Positions 16,431-27,709 of a stretch of DNA of 64,000 bases are shown piece by piece. The position numbers and the translations under genes are program-made. The notes below the pieces were generated by a model. The model did no database searches. It worked only from the letters and a program-made list of their open reading frames with translations, and was not told where the DNA came from. The DNA is from an uncultured Lachnospiraceae bacterium. GTDB lineage: Bacteria > Bacillota > Clostridia > Lachnospirales > Lachnospiraceae. Every line of letters begins with the position of its first letter. Position 1 is the first letter of the stretch. The stretch spans positions 62,001-126,000 of the forward strand of contig CASWRE010000001.1 of assembly GCA_949471785.1 (NCBI GenBank). The letters are read 5' to 3'.

Positions 16431-17246
16431 ATGAAAGATTTATCCGCTGTTTTTGGAATGCCGGTTTCCCTCGACGAGACCGCCGGCCTTTTAAAGAGCC
16501 GGGACGCAGAAGTAACATGGGAGGACTATTCCCGCAAATTTTCGGACAAGATGCTGGGGCTGACGGCCGATCCTGCCTATCAGGTTACAGACGACCCCTA
16601 CTATGATTTTTACAAAGCCATTGAAAGAAACGCGGACAGGGAGACATTTGCCTCCAGAAAGCTCCGCTATGATTCCACCGTCATTCTGCCCGGCACGGCA
16701 AACGGTGAATATAAGAAAACCGCCGGCCATTTTCATCTGCCCATTCCCGGAAAACCTTACAGTTTCCCGGAGCTGTATCAGGTGGTAAACGGCGCCGCTC
16801 TATTCGTCATGCAGAAAGTGGACGACTACAGAAAAGAAGGAAAAATGCGGGCGACGGACATACTGCTGGCCGAAGTACATGCCGGGGAAGCCATCGTCAT
16901 CCCGCCCGATTACGGACATTGCACCGTGAATATTTCCGATGAGACCATGGTTTTCATCAATCTGGTATCCGTAAACAGCAACAATTATTATGACGGCGTT
17001 AAGGACAGCCGCGGGATGAGTGTGTACGTCTTCAAAAACGGCGACGGCTACCGTCTGGAGAAAAATCCCCGGTACGACTTCGACTGTGAGCCAAAGGTGG
17101 TAGTTCCCGGGGAGAGCGATGCCCTCGGCATCCGAAAAGGTACTCCCGTATATACGGAGTATCTGAAAAATCCGGATTCATTTGCCTACCTCAATGACCC
17201 GGAGGAAAAGTCCCCGCTGTTCTTTTCCCTTTTGAAAGGCATCTGA
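16431..17246 (+). CDS. pgi: Cupin-type (archaeal-type) glucose-6-phosphate isomerase
   Basis: 271 residues of the metal-dependent cupin phosphoglucose isomerase family, unrelated in fold to ordinary Pgi. The cupin motif is NGEYKKTAGHFH (about residues 93-104) with the two metal His, then the Glu in FPELYQVVNG, and the last His in PDYGHCTVNI. It interconverts glucose 6-phosphate and fructose 6-phosphate and could link the AlsE product to the pentose-phosphate unit. It is some 80 residues longer than the classic archaeal enzyme, with extra N- and C-terminal parts. AGGAGG precedes the start. The operon context strongly supports a sugar-phosphate role. Confidence 0.85.
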   Translation: MKDLSAVFGMPVSLDETAGLLKSRDAEVTWEDYSRKFSDKMLGLTADPAYQVTDDPYYDFYKAIERNADRETFASRKLRYDSTVILPGTANGEYKKTAGHFHLPIPGKPYSFPELYQVVNGAALFVMQKVDDYRKEGKMRATDILLAEVHAGEAIVIPPDYGHCTVNISDETMVFINLVSVNSNNYYDGVKDSRGMSVYVFKNGDGYRLEKNPRYDFDCEPKVVVPGESDALGIRKGTPVYTEYLKNPDSFAYLNDPEEKSPLFFSLLKGI

Positions 17247-17300
17247 CAGCGTATACACGGGCGGCGGCACGACCAGGCTGCCGCCAGACAGGAGCAATAA

Positions 17301-18140
17301 ATGATGGAAGCAGATCTGCATTGCCACAGTACCTGTTCAGACGGTTCCGCGTCGCCGGAGCTTCTTGTCCGGTACGCGCTGCGCCTGGGCCTTACCGTAC
17401 TGGCCCTGACCGACCACGACACCATGGCGGGCACAACCCGTCTGCGGGCGGCCGCCGGGGGCACGCCGCTGCGCATTATTCCCAGCGTGGAGTGTACCAC
17501 CAAAGACCCGGCAAACGGCCGCTCCGTCCATATCTTGTGTTACGCCCCCCAAAAACCCGCTTTGCTGGAGCCTCTGCTGAAAGAGACTTCCGCCAGGCGG
17601 CGGCGGGCAAAACTGGATATGATCGAAAAGCTGAAAAAACTGTATCCCGTTCTGGACGTGGAAGACGTGCTGGAACTTTCTTCCGAAAGCGCCTCGATAT
17701 TTGAGAGCCACATCATGACAGCTCTGGCAAATGCCGGCGTTACAAACCAGCCTTATGGGCCTCTGCTCGATGAATTGATCGGGAAACACGGAACATGCCA
17801 TACGCCCATCGCTTATCCCGGCACACTGGAGGTCATCGATCTCATGCACGAGGCGGGCGGCTTTGTGGTTATCGCCCATCCCGGTCAGTTCGACTCCGTG
17901 GAACTGACCCTACGCCTGGCCGCAGAGCGCCGGATTGAAGGCATTGAGTGTTACCATTACAGGAATTCCCCGACGGTTATCCAGCAATGCCTGGACGCGG
18001 CGCAACGCTGGGGCCTGGCTGTCACCGGCGGTTCCGATTTCCACGGAATGAACACCAAGACTCCCCATCCACTGGGCTATCGCCGGGTTTCCGGGGAGCG
18101 CTGCAAGGCTTTTCTTGACGCTTTGGGCGGATATTCGTAA
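17301..18140 (+). CDS. PHP-domain phosphoesterase (YciV/RNase AM-like)
   Basis: 279 residues with a PHP metal centre: DLHCHSTCSDG near residue 5, LTDHDTM near 38, IIPSVECTT near 62, VVIAHPGQF near 191 and GGSDFHG near 249. The domain arrangement fits the family of E. coli YciV (3',5'-nucleoside bisphosphate phosphatase / 5'-3' exoribonuclease), usually unlinked to sugar use. In this operon it may instead remove phosphate from a sugar phosphate. Two ATGs (17301, 17304) share GGAG upstream; the start is not resolved. It lies 54 bp after pgi and is followed by a GTAAC...GTTAC repeat. Confidence 0.8.
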   Translation: MMEADLHCHSTCSDGSASPELLVRYALRLGLTVLALTDHDTMAGTTRLRAAAGGTPLRIIPSVECTTKDPANGRSVHILCYAPQKPALLEPLLKETSARRRRAKLDMIEKLKKLYPVLDVEDVLELSSESASIFESHIMTALANAGVTNQPYGPLLDELIGKHGTCHTPIAYPGTLEVIDLMHEAGGFVVIAHPGQFDSVELTLRLAAERRIEGIECYHYRNSPTVIQQCLDAAQRWGLAVTGGSDFHGMNTKTPHPLGYRRVSGERCKAFLDALGGYS

Positions 18141-18144
18141 CCCG

Positions 18145-18171
18145 GTAACCGTTCGGCCTTTTCACCGTTAC
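18145..18171. repeat. GTAAC...GTTAC hairpin repeat
   Basis: GTAACCGTTCGGCC ... TCACCGTTAC, a 27-bp relative of the outer hairpin of the large intergenic element, four bases after the PHP gene stop. Confidence 0.6.
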
Positions 18172-18209
18172 TCGACCACCAACTTTTTTTAACCAGGAGG
18201 GATTTACAT

Positions 18210-18815
18210 ATGGCCCCGATTTCCTACCAAAAAACCAGAGAAGATATGTGTAAGGTTGCCCATTATATGTGGGATCGAAAACTTACCAATGCAGCGGGAG
18301 GGAATTTTGCGGTAAAAGTTGACGAAGACCGCATTCTGATCTCCCCGTCCCTGATGTCAGAACGACATTTCTGCGAACTCGAGCCGGACGATTTTCTGCT
18401 GATCAATACAAACATGGATATTCTGGAGGGCAAGGGCAAGCTGTCCCGGGAGGGATACATGCACGTACTTCTGCTGACTAAATTCCAGCATATCACCGCC
18501 ACGATCCACGCGCATCCTCAATACTGCATGGTATACGTAGCTCAGAATAAGCCGATCCCCAATATTACCGAAGCAACCATGAAACGGGGACCGGTGGAAT
18601 GCATTCCTTACACAAAAGCTTACACCAGGGAACTCCATGAAGAAATTTACAAATACTGGGACGCCCGGCGCGAACTGGCGGAAACCTATCCCATCGGAGC
18701 GATCATGCCCTATCACGGCGTCGTTGTGTCCGGCAGTGATCTTTTCATGGCTTACAGCATGCTGGAACGCATTGAACAGGACGCCATGTGCGGTATTTTC
18801 AAAAACAACATCTGA
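18210..18815 (+). CDS. Class II (fuculose-phosphate-type) aldolase family protein
   Basis: 201 residues of the class II aldolase/adducin family. The phosphate-binding region is NAAGGNFAVK (usual form GNIS) near residue 28; the Glu acid/base is in GKLSREGYMH near 76; zinc ligands are the pair in TIHAHPQY (about 95-97) and His in MPYHGVVV near 168. Family members cleave ketose phosphates to dihydroxyacetone phosphate plus an aldehyde, or epimerise ribulose 5-phosphate. CAGGAGGG precedes the ATG. It lies between the PHP gene and an RpiB-like isomerase, so it probably acts on the ketose phosphate made by one of the isomerases in this cluster. Confidence 0.85.
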   Translation: MAPISYQKTREDMCKVAHYMWDRKLTNAAGGNFAVKVDEDRILISPSLMSERHFCELEPDDFLLINTNMDILEGKGKLSREGYMHVLLLTKFQHITATIHAHPQYCMVYVAQNKPIPNITEATMKRGPVECIPYTKAYTRELHEEIYKYWDARRELAETYPIGAIMPYHGVVVSGSDLFMAYSMLERIEQDAMCGIFKNNI

Positions 18816-18863
18816 TATTTTATGGTTTCAGCCTGCATAGCGCAGGACAACAATAGACACACT

Positions 18864-18889
18864 GTAACTGTTCCACACGGGAGCGTTAC
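18864..18889. repeat. GTAAC...GTTAC hairpin repeat
   Basis: GTAACTGTTCC ... GGGAGCGTTAC, imperfect hairpin of the same family as 18145 and 38866, inside the als-like operon 34 bp before the RpiB-like gene. Confidence 0.5.
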
Positions 18890-18922
18890 AAAAAACTATT
18901 TACTATCAGGGAGGTAACTAAC

Positions 18923-19510
18923 ATGAAAACAATCAAAGACAAACAGATTCTTGTCGCCGCCGACTTCGCCGGCGTCCCGCTGAAAAATGCCATCGTCGAG
19001 CATCTGGAGAAAAAAGGCTGGACTGTAACAGATATCGGCGTCAAAACCATTGACGAGGAGAATCCGGAAATGTTCCATCGGATCGGCCTGAAGGTCGGCG
19101 CCAAAATCGCTGAGGGCGAATTCGAGCGGGCTCTGATCTTCTGCGGCACCGGTATGGGCATCCACATCGCCGCCAGCAAATGCCCCCGCGTACATGCCGC
19201 CGTCTGCGAGAGCGTTCCGTCGGCCCTCCGCGCCATCACCGGCAATGGCTGCAACGTGCTGGCCATGGGCGGCCATTACGTGGCTATCCACACCGGTATC
19301 CAGATGGCCGACGCTTATCTGGAGCACAATCTGGGCGACGGTTATGAAAACTGGGACGGCTTCTACGAATTCCACAAGCTGGCCATCGACGAGCTGGACG
19401 CCTTCGACTACGAAGAGTTCAAAGCCAACGGTTTTGAAGTAAAACCCCTGGGCGAGGTGGATCTGGCCGACGAGCCGCTACTGTATGATTACGATCTGAA
19501 ATACAGATAA
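18923..19510 (+). CDS. RpiB/LacA/LacB-family sugar-phosphate isomerase, long form
   Basis: 195 residues. The core matches the RpiB family: VAADFAGVPLK at the N-terminus and the active-site cysteine in FCGTGMGIHIA near residue 75. It is about 45 residues longer than RpiB, with an acidic tail (DELDAFDYEEF), and the HNDTN and GGRH stretches of true RpiB are replaced, so it is not a copy of the rpiB at 420. Relatives act on galactose/tagatose 6-phosphate or tetrulose phosphates. GGGAGG precedes the ATG. As the last gene of the rightward unit it most likely isomerises the aldose phosphate made by the AlsK-like kinase, or feeds the class II aldolase. Confidence 0.82.
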   Translation: MKTIKDKQILVAADFAGVPLKNAIVEHLEKKGWTVTDIGVKTIDEENPEMFHRIGLKVGAKIAEGEFERALIFCGTGMGIHIAASKCPRVHAAVCESVPSALRAITGNGCNVLAMGGHYVAIHTGIQMADAYLEHNLGDGYENWDGFYEFHKLAIDELDAFDYEEFKANGFEVKPLGEVDLADEPLLYDYDLKYR

Positions 19511-19556
19511 GATTCGTTTCCATAAATAATTTACAATGATCTTCTTTTCTCCTAAG

Positions 19557-19589
19557 CAATAGAATCCACGCAGAGCGTGGATTCTATTG
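19557..19589 (+). terminator. Hairpin ending the als-like operon
   Basis: A perfect 15-bp stem (CAATAGAATCCACGC with its complement) and a three-base loop, 47 bp after the RpiB-like stop. No long T-run follows; with the next hairpin it forms a double stop between convergent units. Confidence 0.7.
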
Positions 19590-19605
19590 TCATCAATAAA
19601 GAAAA

Positions 19606-19644
19606 AATAAGAAGAAACCTGCAGACTGCAGGCTTCTTCTTATT
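19606..19644. terminator. Bidirectional terminator between convergent units
   Basis: Stem of about 19 bp with one mismatch (AATAAGAAGAAACCTGCAG and its partner), single-base loop, T-rich on both sides; on the minus strand TTATTTTTTC follows. It ends the NlpC/P60 gene and backs up the als-like terminator. Confidence 0.85.
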
Positions 19645-19662
19645 TATGTATATATTCCGTTT

Positions 19663-20982
19663 TTATGTAAAGATCCTTCTGACCGCCAGAATCGTCCGAT
19701 ACGCCGCATTATAACTGATCTTAATGCCTTCCTTCTTACAACTGGCATGTACGATAGCTCCGTTGCCCATATAAATCGCACAGTGACCGGAATAGCAGAT
19801 GATATCGCCGGGTTTTGCCTCCGAATAGGATACCCCCGTACCCACACCGCGCAGGGCGCTGGACGAATGAGGAAGGCTCACACCAAACTTCGCATATACG
19901 GACATGATGAATCCGGAACAATCCGCGCCGTTTGTCAGGCTGGTGCCGCCCCACACATAAGGATTACCCACAAACTGGGTAGCATAACTGACGACAGCGC
20001 TTCCCTTTCCGCTGTATCCCACGGAACTGCCGCTGGAAGAGCCTCCGCCGGAAGAACTTCCCGAACCGCCCGAAGAACCTCCGGAACTGCCGCCCGAAGA
20101 GCCGCCTGAGCTATTGCCTGACGAAGTGCTGTTCGACCGGGCCGCCGCCTGACGCTGCCTCTCCTGCTCTGCCGCTTTTCTGGCCGCTTCCTGAGCCGCT
20201 TTCTTTCTGGCTTCCTCTGCAGCCTTTCTTGCCTCTTCTTCTTTTTGCTGCTGGATCTGGCGAATCTGAGCGGACTGCTGACGGATCAGTTCCGTATAAG
20301 CGTCGGCCTTCGCCTCCGCGCTCTGGATCTCCGCCGCATAATTAGCGCTGGTCGCCTTTTTCTCCTCCAGCTTTTTATTTAATTCCTTCTCTTCTTCTTC
20401 ACTGCACTCCCGCATGACCACCAGCTCGGATTTCTCAACTTCCAGATTGTTTTCCAGCTCTGTGACCTGCTCCACGGTATTGGTATAAGTATCCAACGCT
20501 TCCCGATCGTAATCGTACAGCTCCTGGGTATACTCGGCTTTATTTAAAAGATTGGACAGATTGGCGTCGGCCAGGATCATCTCTGCCCAGGCGCCCGTGC
20601 CGCCCTTTTCATAAAGAAACTGGATACGGGTCTTCATGGATTCATACTGATCTTCCACGTCTTTCTCGGCTGCTGCCAGATCCTCTTTGGTCTGCTCGAT
20701 CTCCACCTCTTTGTCGGCGATATCCGCTTTCAGCGTCTTGATCTCCACCATGACCTCGATCAGGTCTTTATCCAGAGCCTCGATCTCGCCCTCCAGCTTC
20801 CTCTTCTTAACTTCCAGATCATCAATCTCCGCCTGCTTGGCCGCCAGATTCTTCTGTGTCTGAGCTTTCTGCTGCTCCAGCGCTTTCTGTTTCTCATCCA
20901 GGGTGCTGGCGCACACCCCCTGCGTGCCGAACATCATCACCGCCATCGCAAGCGCAAACCCTCTTTTTGCCTTATTAAACAT
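19663..20982 (-). CDS. Secreted coiled-coil NlpC/P60 peptidoglycan hydrolase (PcsB/CwlO-like)
   Basis: 439 residues: signal peptide (about 1-25, cleavage after VCA), a long coiled coil (about 27-275) rich in Glu/Lys, an Ala/Glu/Arg helix, a low-complexity linker of repeated GGSS units (about 290-325), then an NlpC/P60 endopeptidase domain with Cys355 (ADCSGF), His400 (GHCAIYMG) and His412 (VHAS). Proteins of this plan cut muropeptides during cell growth and division and are usually controlled by FtsEX through the coiled coil; no ftsEX is in the window. It has its own promoter and a 140-base leader. Confidence 0.9.
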   Translation of the reverse strand: MFNKAKRGFALAMAVMMFGTQGVCASTLDEKQKALEQQKAQTQKNLAAKQAEIDDLEVKKRKLEGEIEALDKDLIEVMVEIKTLKADIADKEVEIEQTKEDLAAAEKDVEDQYESMKTRIQFLYEKGGTGAWAEMILADANLSNLLNKAEYTQELYDYDREALDTYTNTVEQVTELENNLEVEKSELVVMRECSEEEEKELNKKLEEKKATSANYAAEIQSAEAKADAYTELIRQQSAQIRQIQQQKEEEARKAAEEARKKAAQEAARKAAEQERQRQAAARSNSTSSGNSSGGSSGGSSGGSSGGSGSSSGGGSSSGSSVGYSGKGSAVVSYATQFVGNPYVWGGTSLTNGADCSGFIMSVYAKFGVSLPHSSSALRGVGTGVSYSEAKPGDIICYSGHCAIYMGNGAIVHASCKKEGIKISYNAAYRTILAVRRIFT

Positions 20983-21117
20983 ATGTATAACCCCTTTATT
21001 TCTTTGATTATTGAACGCCTATAACAGTTTAGACAAACTGAACTGTTGCGGCGCTTTCCGCAAAATTACGAAAATGCGAATAAAGTATTGAAATTCTATT
21101 ACCTGTGGTTCTAGTAC

Positions 21118-21146
21118 ATGGTATCATAAGTTGGGCCGAGATGCAA
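21118..21146 (-). promoter_or_regulatory. Promoter of the NlpC/P60 gene
   Basis: On the minus strand, TTGCAT, 17 bases, TACCAT, giving a leader of about 130 bases that contains a hairpin (CAGTTT AGAC AAACTG, 21025-21040). Confidence 0.5.
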
Positions 21147-21243
21147 CCGTTTAGGGGACATTCCTTACGATTTGGCAAAAACGCCGTATTCTTCCTGTAA
21201 AATTCCGGTCTGTTTTTGTAATATTTTTGTAATATTTTACAAC

Positions 21244-21810
21244 TCATGAAAGCAGGCCGCATACCAGAATAAAATGCTCCGGCAGCCTGCCTTCCTCCAT
21301 CCACAGAAGCTCCTGCTTTAAATATTTTGTAACTGTCAGTCCCACATTGCCGCCGATGGATTCTATGGAATAACGCATCTTATCAGGAAAACGGCAGGGC
21401 TCTCCCGCAGGTCTGGTACACTGCCGGCAGTTCATGCAGGAGCCCGCGCTCAGGGAAACACTGCCGGGATTTTCTCTCTCCATCTCCTCCAGTTCCACGG
21501 CCAGCTTTTTCTTCTCGGCCCAGAGGGTATCCTGCACCAGCGTGTTCAGCTCTTCCTTTTTATATGTCTTCTCCGTCATCTCCCGCGGAAAGCAAATCTT
21601 TATGCCGATCAGATGGAGATTTTCATATTTTTTCCAATAATCCTCCGGATTAAAATCATAGGAGGGGCAGGACCAGACCTTCTCGTAATTGCCGCACTGC
21701 TTACAGCACTCCAAAAAGGCGGAAACGTCCACACATTCCTCCAGATACTCCTCCACGGGCACGTCGGCCTCATAACGTTCCAGCGTATAGCCCATATTTT
21801 CTGTCACCAT
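21244..21810 (-). CDS. DUF2284 predicted metal-binding protein
   Basis: 188 residues with two cysteine clusters typical of DUF2284: CCKQCGNY...WSCPSYDF near residues 35-52 and SCMNCRQCTRPAGEPC near 125-140. The cysteines probably bind metal or an iron-sulfur cluster; the function of the family is unknown. ATG codons at 21813 and 21810 and a GTG at 21807 share the AAGGAGG; 21810 gives the better spacing of the two ATGs. It is the third gene after the amidase and the HPr-like gene. Confidence 0.8.
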   Translation of the reverse strand: MVTENMGYTLERYEADVPVEEYLEECVDVSAFLECCKQCGNYEKVWSCPSYDFNPEDYWKKYENLHLIGIKICFPREMTEKTYKKEELNTLVQDTLWAEKKKLAVELEEMERENPGSVSLSAGSCMNCRQCTRPAGEPCRFPDKMRYSIESIGGNVGLTVTKYLKQELLWMEEGRLPEHFILVCGLLS

Positions 21811-21855
21811 CATAACCTCCTTCTGCCGTCGGTATATCCACCAAAAGCCGTAGGC

Positions 21856-22083
21856 TTACGCCAAAAACTGCCCCACCATACGGGCAGCCGCGTCCTTATC
21901 TTCTGTATACAGCCGAAGTTCCAGGCTCTTGCCCAGATCCATACTCAGCACGCCCATAATAGACCGGGCATCCACCACATATCTTCCGCTCACCAGATCC
22001 GCCGAAAAGGGAAGCTGATGGGCCGCATGGACAAAAGCGCTGACCTCCTCTATAGAATGCAGCCTGATCATCTGTGAAATCAT
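21856..22083 (-). CDS. HPr-fold protein lacking the phospho-histidine
   Basis: 75 residues with the length and C-terminal pattern of HPr (DARSIMGVLSMDLGKSLELRL resembles the Ser46 region of HPr), but without the GLHARPA active-site motif; the equivalent region reads HSIEEVSAFVHAAHQ. It cannot act as a normal PTS phosphocarrier at His15. The Ser in ARSIMG is kept, so HPr-kinase-type phosphorylation is conceivable. It starts two bases after the amidase stop with AAGGAGG inside that gene. A paralogue lies at 40691. Confidence 0.75.
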   Translation of the reverse strand: MISQMIRLHSIEEVSAFVHAAHQLPFSADLVSGRYVVDARSIMGVLSMDLGKSLELRLYTEDKDAAARMVGQFLA

Positions 22084-22085
22084 AG

Positions 22086-22805
22086 CTATTGTACCTCCTT
22101 CTCTTCCTCAATAATTTTCTTCTTGCAGTCACTGACATCCTGCCGGAACCGTTCCCAGGCGTCCTCATGATCCACGAAATATTTCGGGCATTCCTTCCCC
22201 GTCACATCGTAATGGCGAATCACGTCCGCCGCCTCCAGGTCAAACCGTTTACACAGCCATGCCACAAGCTGTACCAGCGAAGTATAGGTAGCTCCGGTAA
22301 ACTGCCCCGATTCATCGGGATGGCAGCATTCGATGGACAGCGTATCGCCGTTCCTGTCATTGGAAGCATAAGAGATCTCCGAACTCGGTATGCACTGGAT
22401 GACCTCGCCGTCCAGGCCGATCACAAAATGGCTGCTGGCTTTCCGTTCTTCCGAGTCCTTAAGCCCTTCAAAATAATTCCGGTTCGCCTGGGCCGTGCTG
22501 CCCGGATTGGCTGTGTAATGGATGACGATACCCTTAATCCGGTCCATCGCAATCCCCGGCCTCGAATACTCATTATTCGTCAGAAGCTGTACGTCAATCT
22601 CGGGCGCCCCGAACCAGTCAATCTCTGCAGATTCCGGCGCCGCCTGCAACCCGGAGCGCTCTGACTGACGGATCACCCGGTAAATAATCAACACCATCAA
22701 CAGACACAGAGCCGCCAGGGCCACTGTGACTATCCTCCTGCGCAGCTGCATCTGCCGTCTTCTGTTCGTCCGTCTTTTCCTTTGTTTCGTCTGCTTTTTT
22801 TCCAT
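22086..22805 (-). CDS. Membrane-anchored N-acetylmuramoyl-L-alanine amidase (Amidase_2)
   Basis: 239 residues: a very basic cytoplasmic start (to about residue 25), one membrane segment (VTVALAALCLLMVLIIY, about 27-45), then an extracellular amidase_2 domain. Zinc ligands and catalytic residues appear in IVIHYTAN (about 92), ECCHPDESG (about 158), VIRHYDVTGKECP (about 190-202). It would cut the amide bond between muramic acid and the stem peptide. The Shine-Dalgarno is weak (GAGAG). It begins just after the guaB terminator and is followed by the HPr-like and DUF2284 genes in tight array. Confidence 0.88.
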   Translation of the reverse strand: MEKKQTKQRKRRTNRRRQMQLRRRIVTVALAALCLLMVLIIYRVIRQSERSGLQAAPESAEIDWFGAPEIDVQLLTNNEYSRPGIAMDRIKGIVIHYTANPGSTAQANRNYFEGLKDSEERKASSHFVIGLDGEVIQCIPSSEISYASNDRNGDTLSIECCHPDESGQFTGATYTSLVQLVAWLCKRFDLEAADVIRHYDVTGKECPKYFVDHEDAWERFRQDVSDCKKKIIEEEKEVQ

Positions 22806-22810
22806 CTCTC

Positions 22811-22841
22811 AAAAAAACTGCCGCAAAATCTTTTGCGGCAG
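22811..22841 (-). terminator. Terminator of guaB
   Basis: On the minus strand CTGCCGCAAAA, two-base loop, TTTTGCGGCAG followed by TTTTTTT. A textbook intrinsic terminator 58 bp after the guaB stop. Confidence 0.95.
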
Positions 22842-22898
22842 CAGCTGTTCTGTCTGTTGTCGTTTCTCTTTCCGGCCTGCTTCCGACCGCTGCATCTC

Positions 22899-24356
<1,458 letters not shown>

Positions 24357-24409
24357 TTACCTCCCTTTCTCCTGCATTCGTTTTGTAATATTATTTTAAG
24401 TTGTCCCCT

Positions 24410-24438
24410 AGTGTAACAAATCTGACTTGGGCTGTCAA
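24410..24438 (-). promoter_or_regulatory. Promoter of guaB
   Basis: On the minus strand, perfect TTGACA, 17 bases, TACACT. The leader to the guaB ATG is about 50 bases. Confidence 0.8.
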
Positions 24439-24466
24439 TCGCCAATTTCAGACCGATTATGACACG

Positions 24467-24541
24467 GACAACCGTTCACCTTTCGGATTCACTGTTACGG
24501 AATCTGCAGCAAATGCAAAGCCCTAAACTGACGCGGGTTAC
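24467..24541 (-). repeat. Shortened copy of the structured intergenic repeat
   Basis: Read on the minus strand it begins GTAACCCG, has AGGGCTTTGCATTTGC (compare AGGACTTTGCATTTA in the full copies) and ends with the outer hairpin GTAACAGTGAATCC...GGTTGTC. The middle hairpin is deleted. It sits just upstream of the guaB -35 box. Confidence 0.6.
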
Positions 24542-24591
24542 AATCCATAAACGTTCAATCTCCAAATACACGCCGGCCAATATAGAACAAA

Positions 24592-24618
24592 AGGGAGATA
24601 TCTTTCCGATATCTCCCT
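24592..24618 (-). terminator. Terminator of groESL
   Basis: AGGGAGATATC / GATATCTCCCT stem (11 bp) with a five-base loop, followed on the minus strand by TTTTGTTCT, 23 bp after the groEL stop. Confidence 0.85.
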
Positions 24619-24640
24619 GAATTTACAGTATTATAGGACT

Positions 24641-26278
<1,638 letters not shown>

Positions 26279-26282
26279 CTAA

Positions 26283-26567
26283 TTATTTCAAGATTGCCAG
26301 GATATCGTCCTGTTTGATAATCATATATTTCTCATCGTCCATCTCGACTTCCGTGCCGGCGTATTTGGCATACACGACCTGATCGCCGGGCTTTACTTCC
26401 ATCTTGACTTCCTTGCCATCCACTGTGCCGCCGGGGCCCACGGCCACCACCTCGGCAAACTGGGGTTTTTCTTTCTCAGAACCCGGCAGAACAATACCGG
26501 ACTTTGTGGTCTCTTCGGCCATAGTCTTCTTCAAAACGACTCTGTCTCCTAAAGGTGCTAACTTCAT
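26283..26567 (-). CDS. groES: Co-chaperonin GroES
   Basis: 94 residues beginning MKLAPLGDRVVLKK, with the mobile loop TTKSGIVLPGSEKEKP (about 21-36) and the dome GPGGTVDGK. The start at 26567 is the family start, with AAGGAGG upstream; an in-frame extension to 26639 would run through the CIRCE operator and is rejected. Transcribed with groEL from the promoter at 26640. Confidence 0.97.
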   Translation of the reverse strand: MKLAPLGDRVVLKKTMAEETTKSGIVLPGSEKEKPQFAEVVAVGPGGTVDGKEVKMEVKPGDQVVYAKYAGTEVEMDDEKYMIIKQDDILAILK

Positions 26568-26599
26568 TTCTATTTCCTCCTTATCAAATTTTCCATTTA

Positions 26600-26626
26600 T
26601 TAGCACTCGCTTTGTTTGAGTGCTAC
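26600..26626. promoter_or_regulatory. CIRCE operator (HrcA site)
   Basis: TTAGCACTC, nine bases, GAGTGCTAC on the plus strand; one base off the perfect CIRCE inverted repeat. It lies between the groES promoter and start, the expected place for HrcA repression of heat-shock genes. hrcA itself is not in the window. Confidence 0.95.
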
Positions 26627-26639
26627 TTAAGCTATCCAT

Positions 26640-26668
26640 ATATTAGTAATTTCATTCCTTTTAAGCAA
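26640..26668 (-). promoter_or_regulatory. Promoter of groESL
   Basis: On the minus strand TTGCTT, 17 bases, TAATAT, directly followed by the CIRCE operator. Confidence 0.75.
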
Positions 26669-26804
26669 CTTCATAAATCACTGATATTTTGGACAAACTC
26701 TGACTCATACTCATAAAATCTTTTATTTTCTTTTAGTTTCTTAATTTTTCTTTTTTTTGCGGACGGGCTTTCCGCGAAACGGTAACAGTATATGCCGCTT
26801 CCGC

Positions 26805-26840
26805 AAAAAAAATACCACCTCTTTCCAGAAATGGTATTTT
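26805..26840 (-). terminator. Terminator of codY
   Basis: On the minus strand AAAATACCA ... TGGTATTTT followed by a further T-run, 26 bp after the codY stop. Confidence 0.88.
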
Positions 26841-26865
26841 CCCCTTTTCTATTCTTCTGCTTTCT

Positions 26866-27645
26866 TTACTGCTGGTCCTTCCGCATTCGTTTCAGTTCAT
26901 CAAAAATCACATCGTTCAGCACCTTGATATAGGTTCCCTTCATACCGCTGGAACGGGATTCAATAATGCCGGCGCTCTCGAACTTGCGCAGGGCATTAAC
27001 AATCACGGAGCGGGTAATCCCTACGCGGTCGGCCACCTTGCTGGCTACCAGAATACCCTCGTTGCCGTCCAGCTCCTCGAAAATATGCACAATAGCCTCC
27101 ATTTCCGAAAAAGAGAGAGTATTAAAAGCAGATTTTACCACCTGCACTTTGCGGGCCTCCTCGGCGTTCTCCTCATTCACGGAACGCATCATCTCCAGCC
27201 CCACCACCGTGGTGCCATATTCGCTGACAATAATATCGTCAAGGTCATACTCCTTATCACACCGGTACATGAACAGCGTTCCCAGCCGCTCTCCGGCAAT
27301 ATCAATGGGGCTGATAATGGCGCAATATTTTTTGATCTCCTGTCCCTCGAAGCCCAAAGTCTCCAGGTTAACATTCTCTTTAGTGGACAAAACGCTTAAG
27401 AAGCGATCGTTCAGCAGGGAATCTATATAGCCGCCCACTTTATCCTCGATCAGTTCCGTAATCTCATCCACGCCTTCGCAGAGACTGACGCCCAATACCT
27501 TTCCCTTCCGGCTGATCACCAGAATGTTGGAATCCAGCGTCTCCACAAGCACTTTACAGATATCGTTGAATACCACTTTTGTTGAGTTGTTGTTATGAAG
27601 CAGCTTGTTGATTTTTCTGGTCTTATCCAGTAATTGTACGCTCAT
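26866..27645 (-). CDS. codY: Global transcription regulator CodY
   Basis: 259 residues, the usual CodY length. CodY senses branched-chain amino acids and GTP through its N-terminal GAF domain (about 1-150) and binds DNA through a C-terminal winged helix; the helix-turn-helix is visible as ASKVADRVGITRSVIVNALRKFESAGIIE near residue 203. The start at 27645 (MSVQLLDKTRKINKLL) has GGAGGAGG immediately upstream. It is flanked by its own promoter and terminator. A possible CodY box just upstream suggests self-control. In Clostridia CodY adjusts sporulation and metabolism to nutrient supply. Confidence 0.97.
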   Translation of the reverse strand: MSVQLLDKTRKINKLLHNNNSTKVVFNDICKVLVETLDSNILVISRKGKVLGVSLCEGVDEITELIEDKVGGYIDSLLNDRFLSVLSTKENVNLETLGFEGQEIKKYCAIISPIDIAGERLGTLFMYRCDKEYDLDDIIVSEYGTTVVGLEMMRSVNEENAEEARKVQVVKSAFNTLSFSEMEAIVHIFEELDGNEGILVASKVADRVGITRSVIVNALRKFESAGIIESRSSGMKGTYIKVLNDVIFDELKRMRKDQQ

Positions 27646-27709
27646 ATCCTCCTCCTGTCTGCACCTCTCCCCCAAATACCGCTCTTTCGGTTTCTCGATT
27701 TCTTATTTC

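Noticed and set aside
20020-20135. Short tandem DNA repeats suggestive of a minisatellite.
   Set aside because: They encode the Gly/Ser linker of the NlpC/P60 protein and are explained by that.
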